From contig JAZUHG010000001.1 of assembly GCA_045641605.1 (NCBI GenBank), positions 1 through 32,012 of the forward strand: a DNA stretch of 32,012 nt, given 5' to 3'. Source of the DNA: Equivita sp045641605 (GTDB taxonomy: Bacteria; Actinomycetota; Coriobacteriia; Coriobacteriales; Eggerthellaceae). Positions 1-8,066 of this stretch are shown here, one piece after another (position 1 is the stretch's first letter; each line of letters opens with the position of its first letter). The notes under the pieces are model-generated. The model was given only the letters and a program-made list of their open reading frames with translations. It did not search any database and was not told the origin of the DNA. A program made the position numbers and the translations under genes.

Positions 1-1
1 G

Positions 2-1063
2 TTCATGGCCCTCTCGCCAAAGCCCGAAGACCGATTCGATACGGTCACCGAATTCCGCGAAGAGATGTCCGATTACCTATCAAACCCTCGCGCCGGTCAA
101 AAGCAACTCTCTGCAATTTTTAGAGATCGCGATATCGACGAAATCGACGAAGTCGAGGTTTCCCAAAAATCACGCATCCTCGAAGGCCTTACAAACAACA
201 CCGGCCAAACAATTTTGGGCAGAGCATTTGCCGCAATTGCAACCGTTCCGCTCGCTTTGGTCTCGGTCTTAAATATCGATTTTCTTGGAGCTGCAACTCC
301 TAACTTAGCTGGCATTATTGCCATAGTTGTAATTATTGGAGCCGCCATCGCGTGGCCCTGCATTGGCCTTGGATTTGGTGCACTCGCGCTGGCTCTTGCG
401 CTCATGCTTTCCGGCAATATCATAGTCGGCATAGCTCTGGCGCTTGCCTCAGTAGCTTGGGGTGCATATGCCCTCAAAAAATCCCTCAGCAACTCGTCCG
501 CATCGCGCAACGCAAACGACCAGCAAACATTCTCAACCAGCCACGTCGCACTTGCGAACACTGCTTCGGCTTTCCCGCTCTTCGGTTCGTTCGGATTCGC
601 GCAGGTCGCACCATTTCTCGCTGGCCTTTTCTGCGACATCAAAGACGCACTCATCAACACAGCATACGGCTTTTTGCTATGCCTTATGCTTGCAGGCCTA
701 GGCTCACATAGCCTAGTCGGTTGGGAACTACTCAACAATATCAACTTCCTTGCAGACACATCAGACGCCGATGTCCAGGATGCAATCTTCTTGCTACTCA
801 CAAGACCAGCAACCTACATCTGGCTCGTATCATGGCTGGTATGCGCCGCACTTTGCTCCGTAGGCTTCAAGTTCGAATCCCGCGCACTCCACGTGATTGG
901 CGTGCTGGGCGGCATGGTCATCATGCTCATCGGCATCTGCGTGGCAAACTACTTCGCATCCGGCATGGACTCCTGGCAACCCCAAGGTTGAGAAATCCTC
1001 CCAACCATTCTCGCCGCAGCCCTCGCCACCGTCATCGCCATCTTCCTCCCAAACCGCAACTAA
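2..1063 (+). CDS. Ser/Thr protein kinase, C-terminal part (partial), multi-pass membrane tail
   Basis: The gene enters from the left edge. The first residues in frame, FMALSPKPEDRFDTVTEF, match the end of a Hanks-type kinase domain (the PxxRF motif of subdomain XI); the catalytic part lies outside the window. A charged linker follows, then several hydrophobic segments, so the protein is probably a membrane-bound kinase with a polytopic tail. A TGA at 989-991 is in frame; read as Trp it gives QPQGWEILPTILAAALATVIAIFLPNRN and a last hydrophobic helix before TAA at 1061. With TGA as stop this helix would be lost. All other Trp codons here are TGG. The ATG at 5 is internal. Substrates are unknown. 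Kinase assignment rests on the short motif and is good but not certain. Confidence 0.7.
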
Positions 1064-1165
1064 ACAATACCTATCTAGCTTACTCCTGCCCAAACCGTTA
1101 TCGCCATCTTCCTCCCAAACCACAATTAAACAATCACCAACTCCTAAGCCTCAAATTGTCCAGCC

Positions 1166-1336
1166 GTCTCCGAAGCCGAAGTCCCAACCTGCAAGCTTCT
1201 CTGGGAGAGATTTTGGCATATACTTTTCTCAACGGCTTCGCGGAATGCCCTCGCGCAGGCAAGCTGCCAGCAATCGCTTGGCGCTGCAGGGGTTTCGAAA
1301 AATATATTCCAAAATCTCTCACACCCGAACCGACAC
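1166..1336 (+). repeat. Structured intergenic element, copy H1
   Basis: First of five copies in the window. Order: flank CTCCGAAGCCGAAG, left arm GGGAGAGATTTTGGCATAT (1203-1221), core AACGGCTTCGCGG, inner hairpin GCAG-GCAAG-CTGC, GCTGCAGGGGTTTCGAAA, right arm ATATTCCAAAATCTCTC (1303-1319), then CCGACACC. The arms pair over about 16 bp. It lies about 100 nt after the kinase stop. Reading frames inside it are incidental. Confidence 0.8.
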
Positions 1337-1375
1337 CCCAAACCCTCCCAATCCCGTAACAACTCAAACCCCAAA

Positions 1376-1595
1376 TGGCTCAAAACGCATTTAGTGAGTG
1401 AATATTTCAAATCCCAAACCTCTATTTGGCTCAAATTGCTTTAAGTGAGTGAATTCTCCCAATAAATTCACTCACTAAAGGCATTTTGCGCCATTTATTG
1501 TTCTTTAAGCTTGTAAATTCACTCACTAAAGGCGTTTTGCGCCATTTATTGTTCTTTAAGCTCGCAAATTCACTCACTTAAGGCATTTTGCGCCA
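1376..1595. repeat. Motif array A: two forward, three reverse units (51 bp period)
   Basis: Forward motifs TGGCTCAAA(A/T) start at 1376 and 1427. Reverse motifs TTTTGCGCCA start at 1484, 1535 and 1586. The period is exactly 51 bp. Each unit also carries TTWAGTGAGTGAATT or its complement AATTCACTCACTWAA. The last reverse unit ends just upstream of the yjbQ promoter. Same 2+3 layout as at 17225 and 30366. Function unknown. Confidence 0.85.
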
Positions 1596-1617
1596 TTTTT
1601 TGATGCGTTAAATTATG

Positions 1618-1623
1618 TATAAT
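1618..1623 (+). promoter_or_regulatory. -10 box of the YjbQ-family gene
   Basis: A perfect TATAAT lies 25 nt before the start codon, and a purine-rich ribosome site (GGAAGGGGA) precedes the ATG. No clear -35 box; the spot where one would lie borders the last motif of array A. Confidence 0.6.
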
Positions 1624-1648
1624 ATTAAATCATGATGGAAGGGGAAGT

Positions 1649-2068
1649 ATGAAGAAACAAGTTGAGATAGTGTTGGATGCCAAGCCGCGAGGTTTTCACC
1701 TAATCACCGATGAGGTGGCTCGCAAGCTCGCCGAAGCCGGCCTCACGCTGCCGGACACTGGCGTCATTAGCCTTTTTATTAAGCATTGCAGCTGCAGCCT
1801 TTCGATCAACGAGAATTACGATCCATCCGTCCGCGAGGATCTCGAAAACATTTTCAACGAGGTCGTGCCCGAGAACCAGCCATATTACACCCACACCCTC
1901 GAAGGCCCGGACGACATGCCATCCCACGCCAAATCCATCATGGCAGGCTCATCTATCGAAGTGCCCATCACCAACGGTCAGCTAAATCTTGGCACCTGGC
2001 AGGGGATTTACCTTTGCGAATTCCGAAACAACGGCGGCCCCCGCGAGGTCGTTGCCACTGTGCTATAA
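1649..2068 (+). CDS. yjbQ: YjbQ / UPF0047 family protein
   Basis: 139 residues, the usual length of the UPF0047 (YjbQ) family. Visible family features are the segment LFIKHCSCSLSINENYDP (the HTSAxLxINEN-type motif), the LENIFNEVVPE region, the histidine-containing segment DDMPSHAKSIMAGSS, and the C-terminal GTWQGIYLCEFRNNGGPREV. Family members are small trimeric enzymes reported to have a weak thiamine-phosphate synthase side activity; the physiological role is unclear. The gene has its own promoter and ribosome site and is markedly more GC-rich than the following genes. Its single Trp is TGG and it stops at TAA. Confidence 0.9.
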   Translation: MKKQVEIVLDAKPRGFHLITDEVARKLAEAGLTLPDTGVISLFIKHCSCSLSINENYDPSVREDLENIFNEVVPENQPYYTHTLEGPDDMPSHAKSIMAGSSIEVPITNGQLNLGTWQGIYLCEFRNNGGPREVVATVL

Positions 2069-2096
2069 TAACGCAAGGTAAAAAGAGGGGACTATT

Positions 2097-3350
2097 ATGA
2101 CTAACAAAAAATCAATAATTGGAATTTCAATCTTGTTTACTATTATTACGGTTTGCGTTGTAACGATGTTTTTTACTACATCTTTGGCAGATGACCAAGC
2201 AGCCACCGAAGCCGAGGCAAATCAAGACCCGAATGATCAAACCGAATTATCTTTCGCTGTTTCAGGATTTCAGCCCGGTTTTGTGCCAGAAGCAACAATT
2301 CAGAAAAATTCAGAGGCACCACAACCTTATACTCTTGGAAATAAACTTACTTTTATCGATGGACCAATTGTAACTTATAGTAAAAATTACCCATACTGTT
2401 CATTTTCCATAAAAGCTGAAGCTGGGGTAGAGTATACTTTAAATATTTATCAAACACTCGATTATGATATCGATAGCATAACGCCTTCTGACGTCCTTAA
2501 ACTTGGAGAACCGAAAAAGATAGAAAGCAATTATGATTTTACTCTCAATTTTACAACGGCTAAAGAAAAATATACTCTTAAAGTAGCAGTAAATGCAGTA
2601 GGACCAGTACAGAATGCGAAAATTACATTCTACGACAATAATTGAAATTTCATCGAATCAAAAACTACTGACGACCAAGGTTCTTGCACCTTTTTAATTG
2701 AGCCACGCTATCGCAAAGGTATCGTTGTGTGCGAAAAAGAAGAGTATACGGATGGGATAATTTTTGGCGATGAATTTGTTGTCGATCCTGATAAAAGATA
2801 TGAAGAAGCTACATTCATACTCTCACCGCTGGAGAATGCCAAGCTTGTACTTGATAGTCAAGACTCATGCCATCAATTTTTTGACGTCTATTATAAGCAA
2901 TACACGCAAAGCTCTCCAGAACCTCCACGTGTAGAAAAGTTTTTTAAGAAAGCCACCCTTTCAACAACTATCCTGGAGATTGATGGTGAATGACATGTAG
3001 AGGCAGATGGCACATTGGTTTTAGAAAAGGTGGAGCGTGGTGAAGTTACTTATATATCAATAAAGCCTGTTTGTGAAAACGGCAACGTTTTGGATAGTTG
3101 GCTTATCGATAACGGATTAGGTCAAAAAATAATATATAGAGCAAATGAAGGATTCGAAATTGCTCTAGGAAGCAAACTTATTGCTGAGCCTGTTTACGTA
3201 TTAGCGCCTCCTGTAACCCCAGAAGAGACTAACAGCACTCCTCAAACAGGGGATAATTCAATGCCTGCTGTTCTTGCACTAGGTATATTGGCCGCAGCTG
3301 CTTCAGTTGTATTAATCTCAAATCGCCGAAGCCGAGGCATCAACCTGTAA
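2097..3350 (+). CDS. Secreted, sortase-anchored surface protein (TPQTGD signal)
   Basis: 417 residues when two in-frame TGA codons (2643, 2991) are read as Trp; three open segments lie in one frame, which rules out frameshifts. The N-terminus is a signal peptide (basic MTNKKS, hydrophobic core to about residue 30, then ADDQ). The C-terminus is a cell-wall sorting signal: TPQTGD at about 381-386, a hydrophobic segment (MPAVLALGILAAAASVVLI) and a basic tail NRRSRG. The middle is predicted beta-rich and has no domain I recognise. A GAGGGG ribosome site lies about 8 nt upstream. The last eight codons and the stop fall inside repeat H2, so the repeat now encodes the basic tail. Ligand unknown. Confidence 0.8.
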
Positions 3351-3494
3351 GCTATTAGGGAGAGATTTAGGGATATAATTTTCTCAACGGCTTCGCGGTA
3401 TGCTATTGTGCGGGCAAGCCGCCAGCAATCGCTAGGCGCTGCAGGGGTTTCGAAAAATATACCCATAAATCTCTCACGCATGAGCCGACACCTC
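3325..3494 (+). repeat. Structured intergenic element, copy H2 (overlaps a gene end)
   Basis: Starts CGCCGAAGCCGAGGC inside the surface-protein gene. Arms GAGAGATTTAGGGATAT (3360-3376) and TACCCATAAATCTCTC (about 3460-3475). The inner hairpin here is GCGG-GCAAG-CCGC, differing from H1/H3/H5 (GCAG/CTGC) by a compensating pair of changes. Ends with TGAGCCGACACC. Confidence 0.8.
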
Positions 3495-3640
3495 AAATTT
3501 TCACTAAAATTTTAATATTATTTATTATTTACTAAATAATTTTTATCTTAGTTTTATTGTTGCTTTAACGCTTTTTGCTGAAAATTCACCCAGTATTCAC
3601 TGTTTGTTAAGCGCCTTCGTGATACAATCGCGCCCTTATA
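3495..3640 (+). promoter_or_regulatory. AT-rich upstream block and promoter of the NYN gene
   Basis: An AT-rich stretch leads to a -10 box TACAAT (3623-3628) within GATACAATCGCGC. The stretch is clearly related to 6137-6255 upstream of the type I toxin, which ends GTTACAATCGCGC. In both places the block directly follows an H element, so element, spacer and promoter look duplicated together. Confidence 0.55.
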
Positions 3641-3664
3641 TTGTAGTTTTAGGAGCGTGATGTC

Positions 3665-4159
3665 ATGAACGAAGCGTTTATAGACGGCCAAAACCTTCAT
3701 CTAGGAACTAAACAAGCTGAGGAACCATGAGAGATAGACCTAAGAAAATTTAGATTTTATTTACAGAGAAAGTATAAAGTAGATAAAGCATACTACTTTA
3801 TTGGTTACTTTAATGAGGAGTATTTAGAATTATATAAGTCAATATCACGTTCTGGGTACTTTTTGATCTTCAGGAAGCATTCTATGGGGCATAGAAGCGC
3901 AAAAAAAGGGAATGTAGACACTGATCTTGTTTTTGAAGTTATGAAAAAAATCGCTGAAAAAGAAGACTTCGATAGGGTGGTGTTGGTTTCAGGCGATGGC
4001 GATTATTATAAAATGGTTGAATACCTTATAAATAAAGATAAATTTTCTAAATTGCTGGCTCCGAACGAAAAAAGAATGTCAAGCCTGTATAAATTGCTAA
4101 ACAGAAAGTTTTATACGTCTTTAAGCCAGGAAGATGTTATTAATAAAATTAACAAATAA
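3665..4159 (+). CDS. NYN-domain protein (PIN-like nuclease fold)
   Basis: 164 residues with TGA at 3728-3730 read as Trp (residue 22), giving EEPWEIDLRKFRFYL, exactly where relatives carry W-x-ID. Family features: an early acidic FIDGQNLHLG, KYKVDKAYYFIGYFNEEYLELY, GYFLIFRKH, the KKGNVDTDLVFEVMKK block and the SGDGDYYKMVEYL block, which supply the conserved aspartates of the metal site. NYN proteins are putative RNases. A TAGGAGC ribosome site lies 9-14 nt before the ATG; without reading through the TGA, the first acidic motif would be lost. A minus-strand small RNA converges on the stop codon, recalling toxin/antisense layouts. Whether it acts in defence, RNA turnover or as a toxin is not shown. 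Confidence 0.85.
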
Positions 4160-4213
4160 AAAAATGCGAGGTACTGCTTAGGTAGTTAACCGTTCGCATC
4201 CCTCGCCTCGTAA
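4160..4213 (-). ncRNA. Predicted small RNA convergent to the NYN gene
   Basis: On the minus strand there is TTGACA (4243-4248), a 16-nt spacer and TATATT (4221-4226), so transcription should begin near 4213. About 40 nt later comes a stem GCGAGG (4201-4206) / CCTCGC (4166-4171) followed by a T-run, a good intrinsic terminator. No ORF of useful size is inside. The RNA's end abuts the NYN stop codon; its target is unknown. Confidence 0.6.
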
Positions 4214-4297
4214 TGTCACCAATATAACATACAATTTTATTTTGTCAATACAAATTTATATATTGAGAGGCGAAAACACAGATGTGCTCGTTTGAGT

Positions 4298-5338
4298 TTA
4301 TTGTAGATTTCAAATGTAGTAGGTGTAGCGGCCGCCGCCGATCTTTTTAATTTTCTTGGCGCGAACAAGATCATTTAGCGACCTCTGAACAGTGGTTTGA
4401 CTAATATCTGGGCAACTATCCATAATTTCGGTCTTTTTAAGCTGCCTGTAATTGTCTTTAATAAAGGACTCAATTCGCTTAGGTTTCGAAGCCCCAAACG
4501 CCGAAGCCCTCGCATCCAACTCCTTGTAGGCACCCAGTAAAGTGCCTTGCAAAAACCTCACAAAATGCGAATAATCATTTTTACTTTCATGCCAACCTGC
4601 CGAAGAATCAGCCAAGGCCTCATAGTAAAGCTCTCTTTGTTTGTCAATAATCCTGTCGATGCTTATGTATTTCCCTGCAAAATAACCACTTTTAAACAAC
4701 AGCAAAAGCGTTAACAGTCGGCTCATGCGCCCATTGCCATCATTAAACGGATGAATACACAAAAAATCCAATACGAATAGGGGAATAAGCACCAAAGCAT
4801 CTAAACCTTCAGCAATGGCTTCACTATATGATGAGCAAATATCCTTAACGGCCTGTGGCGTCTGCGCAGCCGCTAGCGGCCTAAATCGCTCAACCTTAGA
4901 CCCATCCGGCAACACATCCACAATCGAATTATCAATCGTCTTAAACTTCCCAGCAAAAGAACTATTTGTGTATTTATACAAAATTTTGTGAACTTGCAAA
5001 ATACTCCCGCAAGAAAGCTCAATATTTTCATAGTTCTCAAAAATCAAACTCAAAGCCTCTCTATACCCAGCAATTTCCATCTCAGCATCATTTTTAGGCC
5101 GCGCCTTTTTAGCAACAAGCTTCCGAAGCCGCTCATCCGTTGTCACGATTCCCTCAATGCTGTTAGAAGACTGCGTACTGTGAATTTTTGCAACATCCGC
5201 CAAAGACGTCAGCTCCACGCCACCACGCATCATGTACAAATCCTGCTTGGCCTTAAACTCATGAATGCCCGCCACCTGCGACATAACACCTGCGTCAATC
5301 ACCGAATCATAAATCTCTATGTAATTTAGTCTTTTCAT
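4298..5338 (-). CDS. Fic-family protein (class II, AMPylase-type) with C-terminal winged helix
   Basis: 346 residues. The Fic active-site motif is complete: HPFNDGNGRMSRLL, with catalytic His and the anion-binding loop. An N-terminal inhibitory motif of the S/TxxxE(G/N) type is present (SNSIEG), placing it in the class II group where the helix blocks ATP binding. The end (about 280-342) resembles a winged helix (ISQTTVQRSLNDLVRAKKI), so DNA binding is likely. Fic enzymes transfer AMP or related groups to protein hydroxyls. The conventional stop is a TGA at 4310-4312; under the local code the protein ends YYIWNLQ at TAA (4298). Promoter and operator lie just upstream. Neighbours (NYN, toxin locus) suit a stress or defence role, which is inference. 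Confidence 0.88.
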
Positions 5339-5342
5339 TTCA

Positions 5343-5365
5343 ATTTAGTCATTATAGCACTAAAT
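5343..5365 (-). promoter_or_regulatory. Fic promoter with 7-bp inverted repeat around the -10 box
   Basis: On the minus strand, ATTTAGT - GCTATAATG - ACTAAAT forms a perfect 7-bp inverted repeat with the extended -10 box TGCTATAAT in its centre. A further AATTTAGTC copy overlaps the start of the coding region. A bound protein would block the polymerase; the C-terminal helix-turn-helix of Fic itself is the obvious candidate (inference). Confidence 0.6.
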
Positions 5366-5422
5366 GACCAAATTAAAATATGAGTTTAAATTGCCTTATA
5401 TCTACTGTTCCATTATCTATGT

Positions 5423-5451
5423 TATAATTACGTCATAATCGATTAAGGAGG
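5423..5451 (+). promoter_or_regulatory. Promoter -10 and ribosome site of the 5457 operon
   Basis: Extended -10 TGTTATAAT (TATAAT at 5423-5428) and a strong AAGGAGG (5445-5451) spaced 5 nt from the ATG. Confidence 0.6.
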
Positions 5452-5456
5452 ATATC

Positions 5457-5642
5457 ATGGCAGACAAAGTAAATTGCAATTTTTGCGGTAAAGAGCTCGA
5501 CGTAAAAGACGATCGAGTTATCAGTGGAGAGTTTTACGAAGACATCAGCGAAGGCTTTGCCGAAGGTCGCCAAGACCTCCCGGACATCACAATCTGCGCC
5601 GATTGCTACGAATCTAACATCGTTGCAAAGACCAAACATTAA
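5457..5642 (+). CDS. Small protein with two CxxC motifs, unknown function
   Basis: 61 residues: CNFCGKELDVKDDR... ending DITICADCYESNIVAKTKH. The two CxxC pairs (residues about 7-10 and 48-51) look like a single zinc-ribbon or rubredoxin-like knuckle. First gene of a two-gene operon: its TAA overlaps the next ATG by one base, so translation is probably coupled. Strong promoter and Shine-Dalgarno upstream. I do not recognise a family; a metal-binding adaptor or a partner of the next protein would fit. Confidence 0.7.
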   Translation: MADKVNCNFCGKELDVKDDRVISGEFYEDISEGFAEGRQDLPDITICADCYESNIVAKTKH

Positions 5643-5962
5643 TGTCTGACTCTAAAGACTATCAAATAATGGTAGGTGTAGGCAAGTCTAAGCTCCTTAA
5701 GGGCTTTATCAAACTCCGCTACATTCCTAAGATCAGCACCATTTGCGCAAAACACAATCTTGGTTTTACAATTATGGATGCCATAGGTGGCTACTCCGAT
5801 AAAGACACCTACACAGTCGAATACTCACTTGTCGTTCACATTTCAAATGTCTCCGATGACATAGTACACACTCTTGCAGAAGAGATCCGCTCTAAGCTTA
5901 AACAGAAGGCTGTGCTTTTGCGGGCAGTTAATGCGCACAATGAATTTTTAACGGAAGATTAA
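5642..5962 (+). CDS. Small cytoplasmic protein, unknown function
   Basis: 106 residues, no signal peptide or membrane segment, predicted alternating alpha and beta with a long central strand region (YTVEYSLVVHISNVS) and a C-terminal helix rich in Lys. Translation is coupled to the CxxC protein by a 1-nt stop/start overlap. No Trp, no TGA. Repeat H3 begins at the base after the TAA. I do not recognise the family. Confidence 0.65.
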   Translation: MSDSKDYQIMVGVGKSKLLKGFIKLRYIPKISTICAKHNLGFTIMDAIGGYSDKDTYTVEYSLVVHISNVSDDIVHTLAEEIRSKLKQKAVLLRAVNAHNEFLTED

Positions 5963-6136
5963 GTCTCCGAAGCCGAGGCCTCCACCTGTAAGCTTCTAGG
6001 GGAGAGATTTAGGAATATACTTTTCTCAACGGCTTCGCGGTATGCCGTCGTGCAGGCAAGCTGCCCGCAATCCAAAGGCGCTGCAGGGGTTTCGAAAAAT
6101 ATATTCCTAAATCTCTCACTTATGAGCCGACACCTC
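5963..6136 (+). repeat. Structured intergenic element, copy H3
   Basis: Begins directly after the TAA of the 5642 gene with GTCTCCGAAGCCGAGGCC. The arms GAGATTTAGGAATATA and TATATTCCTAAATCTC are perfect complements over 16 bp, with changes relative to H1 on both sides. Inner hairpin GCAG-GCAAG-CTGC. Ends TGAGCCGACACC. Confidence 0.8.
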
Positions 6137-6255
6137 AAATATTTACTATTCTTTATTAATTTTTATTTTAGGTTTATTCTGGTTTTAATTTTATTGTCTA
6201 AAAAACTATTTGCTGTTCTAAGTTAATTTAGAGCTTTCATGTTACAATCGCGCTC
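6137..6255 (+). promoter_or_regulatory. AT-rich upstream block and promoter of the type I toxin
   Basis: Related along its length to 3495-3640. The -10 box TACAAT lies at 6243-6248 in GTTACAATCGCGC. Transcription starting near 6255 would give a leader of about 100 nt containing the pairing region at 6259-6287. Confidence 0.55.
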
Positions 6256-6355
6256 TTGGCGATGCCTATGATGGTAGGCGGTTGGCCTCCTTGATGGCCC
6301 AGAGAGGGAAACCTTTCATCTTACGTAGTTGTTCTACGCAGAAAGGAGGCGCTTT

Positions 6356-6445
6356 ATGGATGTTGAGACGTTTATAGGCCTAATAAGCCTTGTTTTGACT
6401 TCAGTTTCAATCGGTGTTCTGATTGGCTCTGTCATAAAAAAATAA
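6356..6445 (+). CDS. Small hydrophobic peptide, type I toxin (Fst/TxpA/holin-like)
   Basis: 29 residues: acidic start MDVETF, one hydrophobic helix (IGLISLVLTSVSIGVLIGSVI), KK end. This is the shape of small membrane toxins of Gram-positive type I systems. AAAGGAGG precedes the ATG by about 7 nt. The leader carries GGCGAT...GGTAGGCGGTTGGCC (6259-6287), whose complement GGCTAACCGTCTACC...ATCGCC lies after the stop (6479-6502), so the mRNA ends can pair and hide the ribosome site. A convergent antisense RNA overlaps the 3' part. Family membership is judged from architecture, not a search. Confidence 0.75.
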   Translation: MDVETFIGLISLVLTSVSIGVLIGSVIKK

Positions 6446-6502
6446 CCGCTTCCAAAGTCAGAAGCGGTTTAACGCTCAGGCTAACCGTCTACCGGTATCG
6501 CC
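6437..6502 (-). ncRNA. Antisense RNA antitoxin of the small toxin
   Basis: The minus strand has a strong promoter: TTGACA (6532-6537), 17-nt spacer, TAAATA (6509-6514). Predicted start near 6502. The RNA contains GGTAGACGGTTAGCC and ends in stem AACCGCTTC / GAAGCGGTT (6444-6469) followed by a T-run, about 65 nt in all. It is complementary to the toxin mRNA 3' region. Confidence 0.75.
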
Positions 6503-6554
6503 ATTTAGTATTTAATCACAATTGAATAAATTGTCAACGTTAATTTCAAAATAT

Positions 6555-6607
6555 TTCGTTCATATTTGTTGGCAGGGGGACAACTAAAACTGTAAAATTT
6601 GAACGAA
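6555..6607. repeat. 13-bp inverted repeat in the intergenic region
   Basis: TTCGTTCATATTT (6555-6567) and AAATTTGAACGAA (6595-6607) match as inverted repeats at 12 of 13 positions across a 27-nt loop. Could be an operator or a recombination scar. The rest of 6540-6750 shows only AT-rich sequence. Confidence 0.4.
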
Positions 6608-6752
6608 TTTAACTTTGGATTGAAAAATATTAGGGGTGTTTTTGTTAAAAAAGAGAATACCCAATTTTACGCATTTTTGTAGATAAAATAAAAAATGTCA
6701 ATTTTTCGCAATCGCTCTAGCTGGGGCTTTAGAAAAAACTTTAAAATAGTTC

Positions 6753-6782
6753 TTGACAAATTTGGAAAAATATGGTTATTAT
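6753..6782 (+). promoter_or_regulatory. Promoter of the methylase/specificity gene
   Basis: TTGACA (6753-6758), 17-nt spacer ending TGG, then TTATTA with TATTAT in overlap. Likely drives the 6823-10151 genes. A small inverted repeat GTTAT...ATAAC follows in the leader. Confidence 0.65.
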
Positions 6783-6822
6783 ATATATAGGGGTTATCTA
6801 GTAGTATAACAGAGGGATGAAA

Positions 6823-8010
6823 ATGCAATTTGATTTTAGAACGACATATGAATATCTAAACGTCGTTTACGGCATCAATACCAATGACATTTTGACCGAA
6901 GTTACCGATGTCGATTTTGGCTCAAATAACAAATTGTGTTTAAAGACCGATTGGCTAATGATCAAAAATAATGCACGCATCGGAAATAAATCGGGCAGCA
7001 TTATATTAGAGAACATTGAATCGGTAGTGAAAAAGTTGAATAACAACCAAACACTAATTATGTTTGCGTCAGATGCATTTTTGACAAGCAAGAATAAAAA
7101 CTTGGTAAAGATAAAGAAGAAGCTTAAAGAAAGTTATATGGCAGAAGTTGTACAAACATCACAATACGGAAACTTTTATAAGAACGAGCACAGGGACTAC
7201 CAATACTATCCAAACTCTGCGGCCCTGTTGGTTCTAAGGAAGGGTAGCAAAAGCATAAAGTTTGTCAACAATTTGGGATGAGTTTACGACGAGCCAGGTA
7301 TGGGCAACTCTAATTTTAAGGAAGTGGTAATTGATAAGAACGACCTGGAACGCACTAGCAACTTGTTGCCGTCATATTTAATTTTGATGGAAGAGTCAAA
7401 GAAATACAACCTCAAGCTGGGGGATTTAGCTGATATAAGGCAAGGTTGTTACATTAATAGGATTTTGAGCAACAGCATGCCGTATGAATTTGATGAGACG
7501 CGTGATGGTGAAATATTCAAGCCTGTTGAGATTAAAAATATTGGCGAAACCATTTTGACGGGCGTTAATTACACTCAAGTTTCTAAGAAAAGCGCGAAGC
7601 TTGAGAAGCACTTTTTAAAGAAGGGTGACATTGTTTTGACAGTAAAGGCAGCAAATATAAAGGCAGCAATTGTAGATGTTGATGCAAGCGAGAAGTACGT
7701 TGCATCTAACAACTTGATTGTTATAAGTCCGAAAAATGGTGTTGCTCCGGAACTGATATTGGCTTACTTGCAAAGCGACGTGTTTAACTCTTTTGTCAGT
7801 ACAAATATTGTTGCTGAGTATGTAAAGAAGCTAAATGTAGAGCAATTAAAGAACGCTCCTGTTCCTTTAAAGAGGGAAGAGGCTCTAAATAGCGAAGGCT
7901 TATTGAAGTTTAGAAAGTTGATCGAAGCAAGGGAGGGTATTGCAAAGAACATTAAAGGTTTGTCTGAAAGAAAAGACGAGTTCAGAGACGAAGTAAGTAG
8001 TATTTTCTAG
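6823..8010 (+). CDS. Methylase C-terminal/HsdS-like DNA specificity protein, lacks catalytic domain
   Basis: 395 residues with TGA at 7279 read as Trp (NNLGWVYDEPG). ATG 6823 is chosen over 6817 because AGAGGG touches 6817 but is 6 nt from 6823. The N-terminal third resembles the end of an N6-adenine methylase core (LNNNQTLIMFASDAFLTSKNKNLVKIKKKLKESYMAEVVQ, like the block after the catalytic motif where inducer/LP motifs sit). No SAM motif and no NPPY/F are present. After that, LLPSYLILMEESKKYNLKLGDLADIRQG opens an HsdS-type target-recognition domain, and the end (KFRKLIEAREGIAKNIKGLSERKDEF) is the usual coiled helix. It could target a partner to DNA, or be a decapitated type I/IIG remnant. 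It shares direction with the AAA+ gene downstream. Confidence 0.6.
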
Positions 8011-8066
8011 TTTTTTTAAAAACAAATTAGATGCAACTAGATAACATTTTAGAAAGGATGGAAAAC

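Noticed and set aside
1134..1434. Minus-strand ORFs in 1134-1434
   Set aside because: They run through H1 and array A; their reading frames recur only because the repeats recur.
1467..1600. CRISPR array
   Set aside because: The 51-bp units are nearly identical throughout with no unique spacers, and forward units precede reverse ones; no cas genes nearby.
3242..3496. Minus-strand 84-residue ORF
   Set aside because: Made of H2 and the antisense of the surface gene end; no ribosome site.
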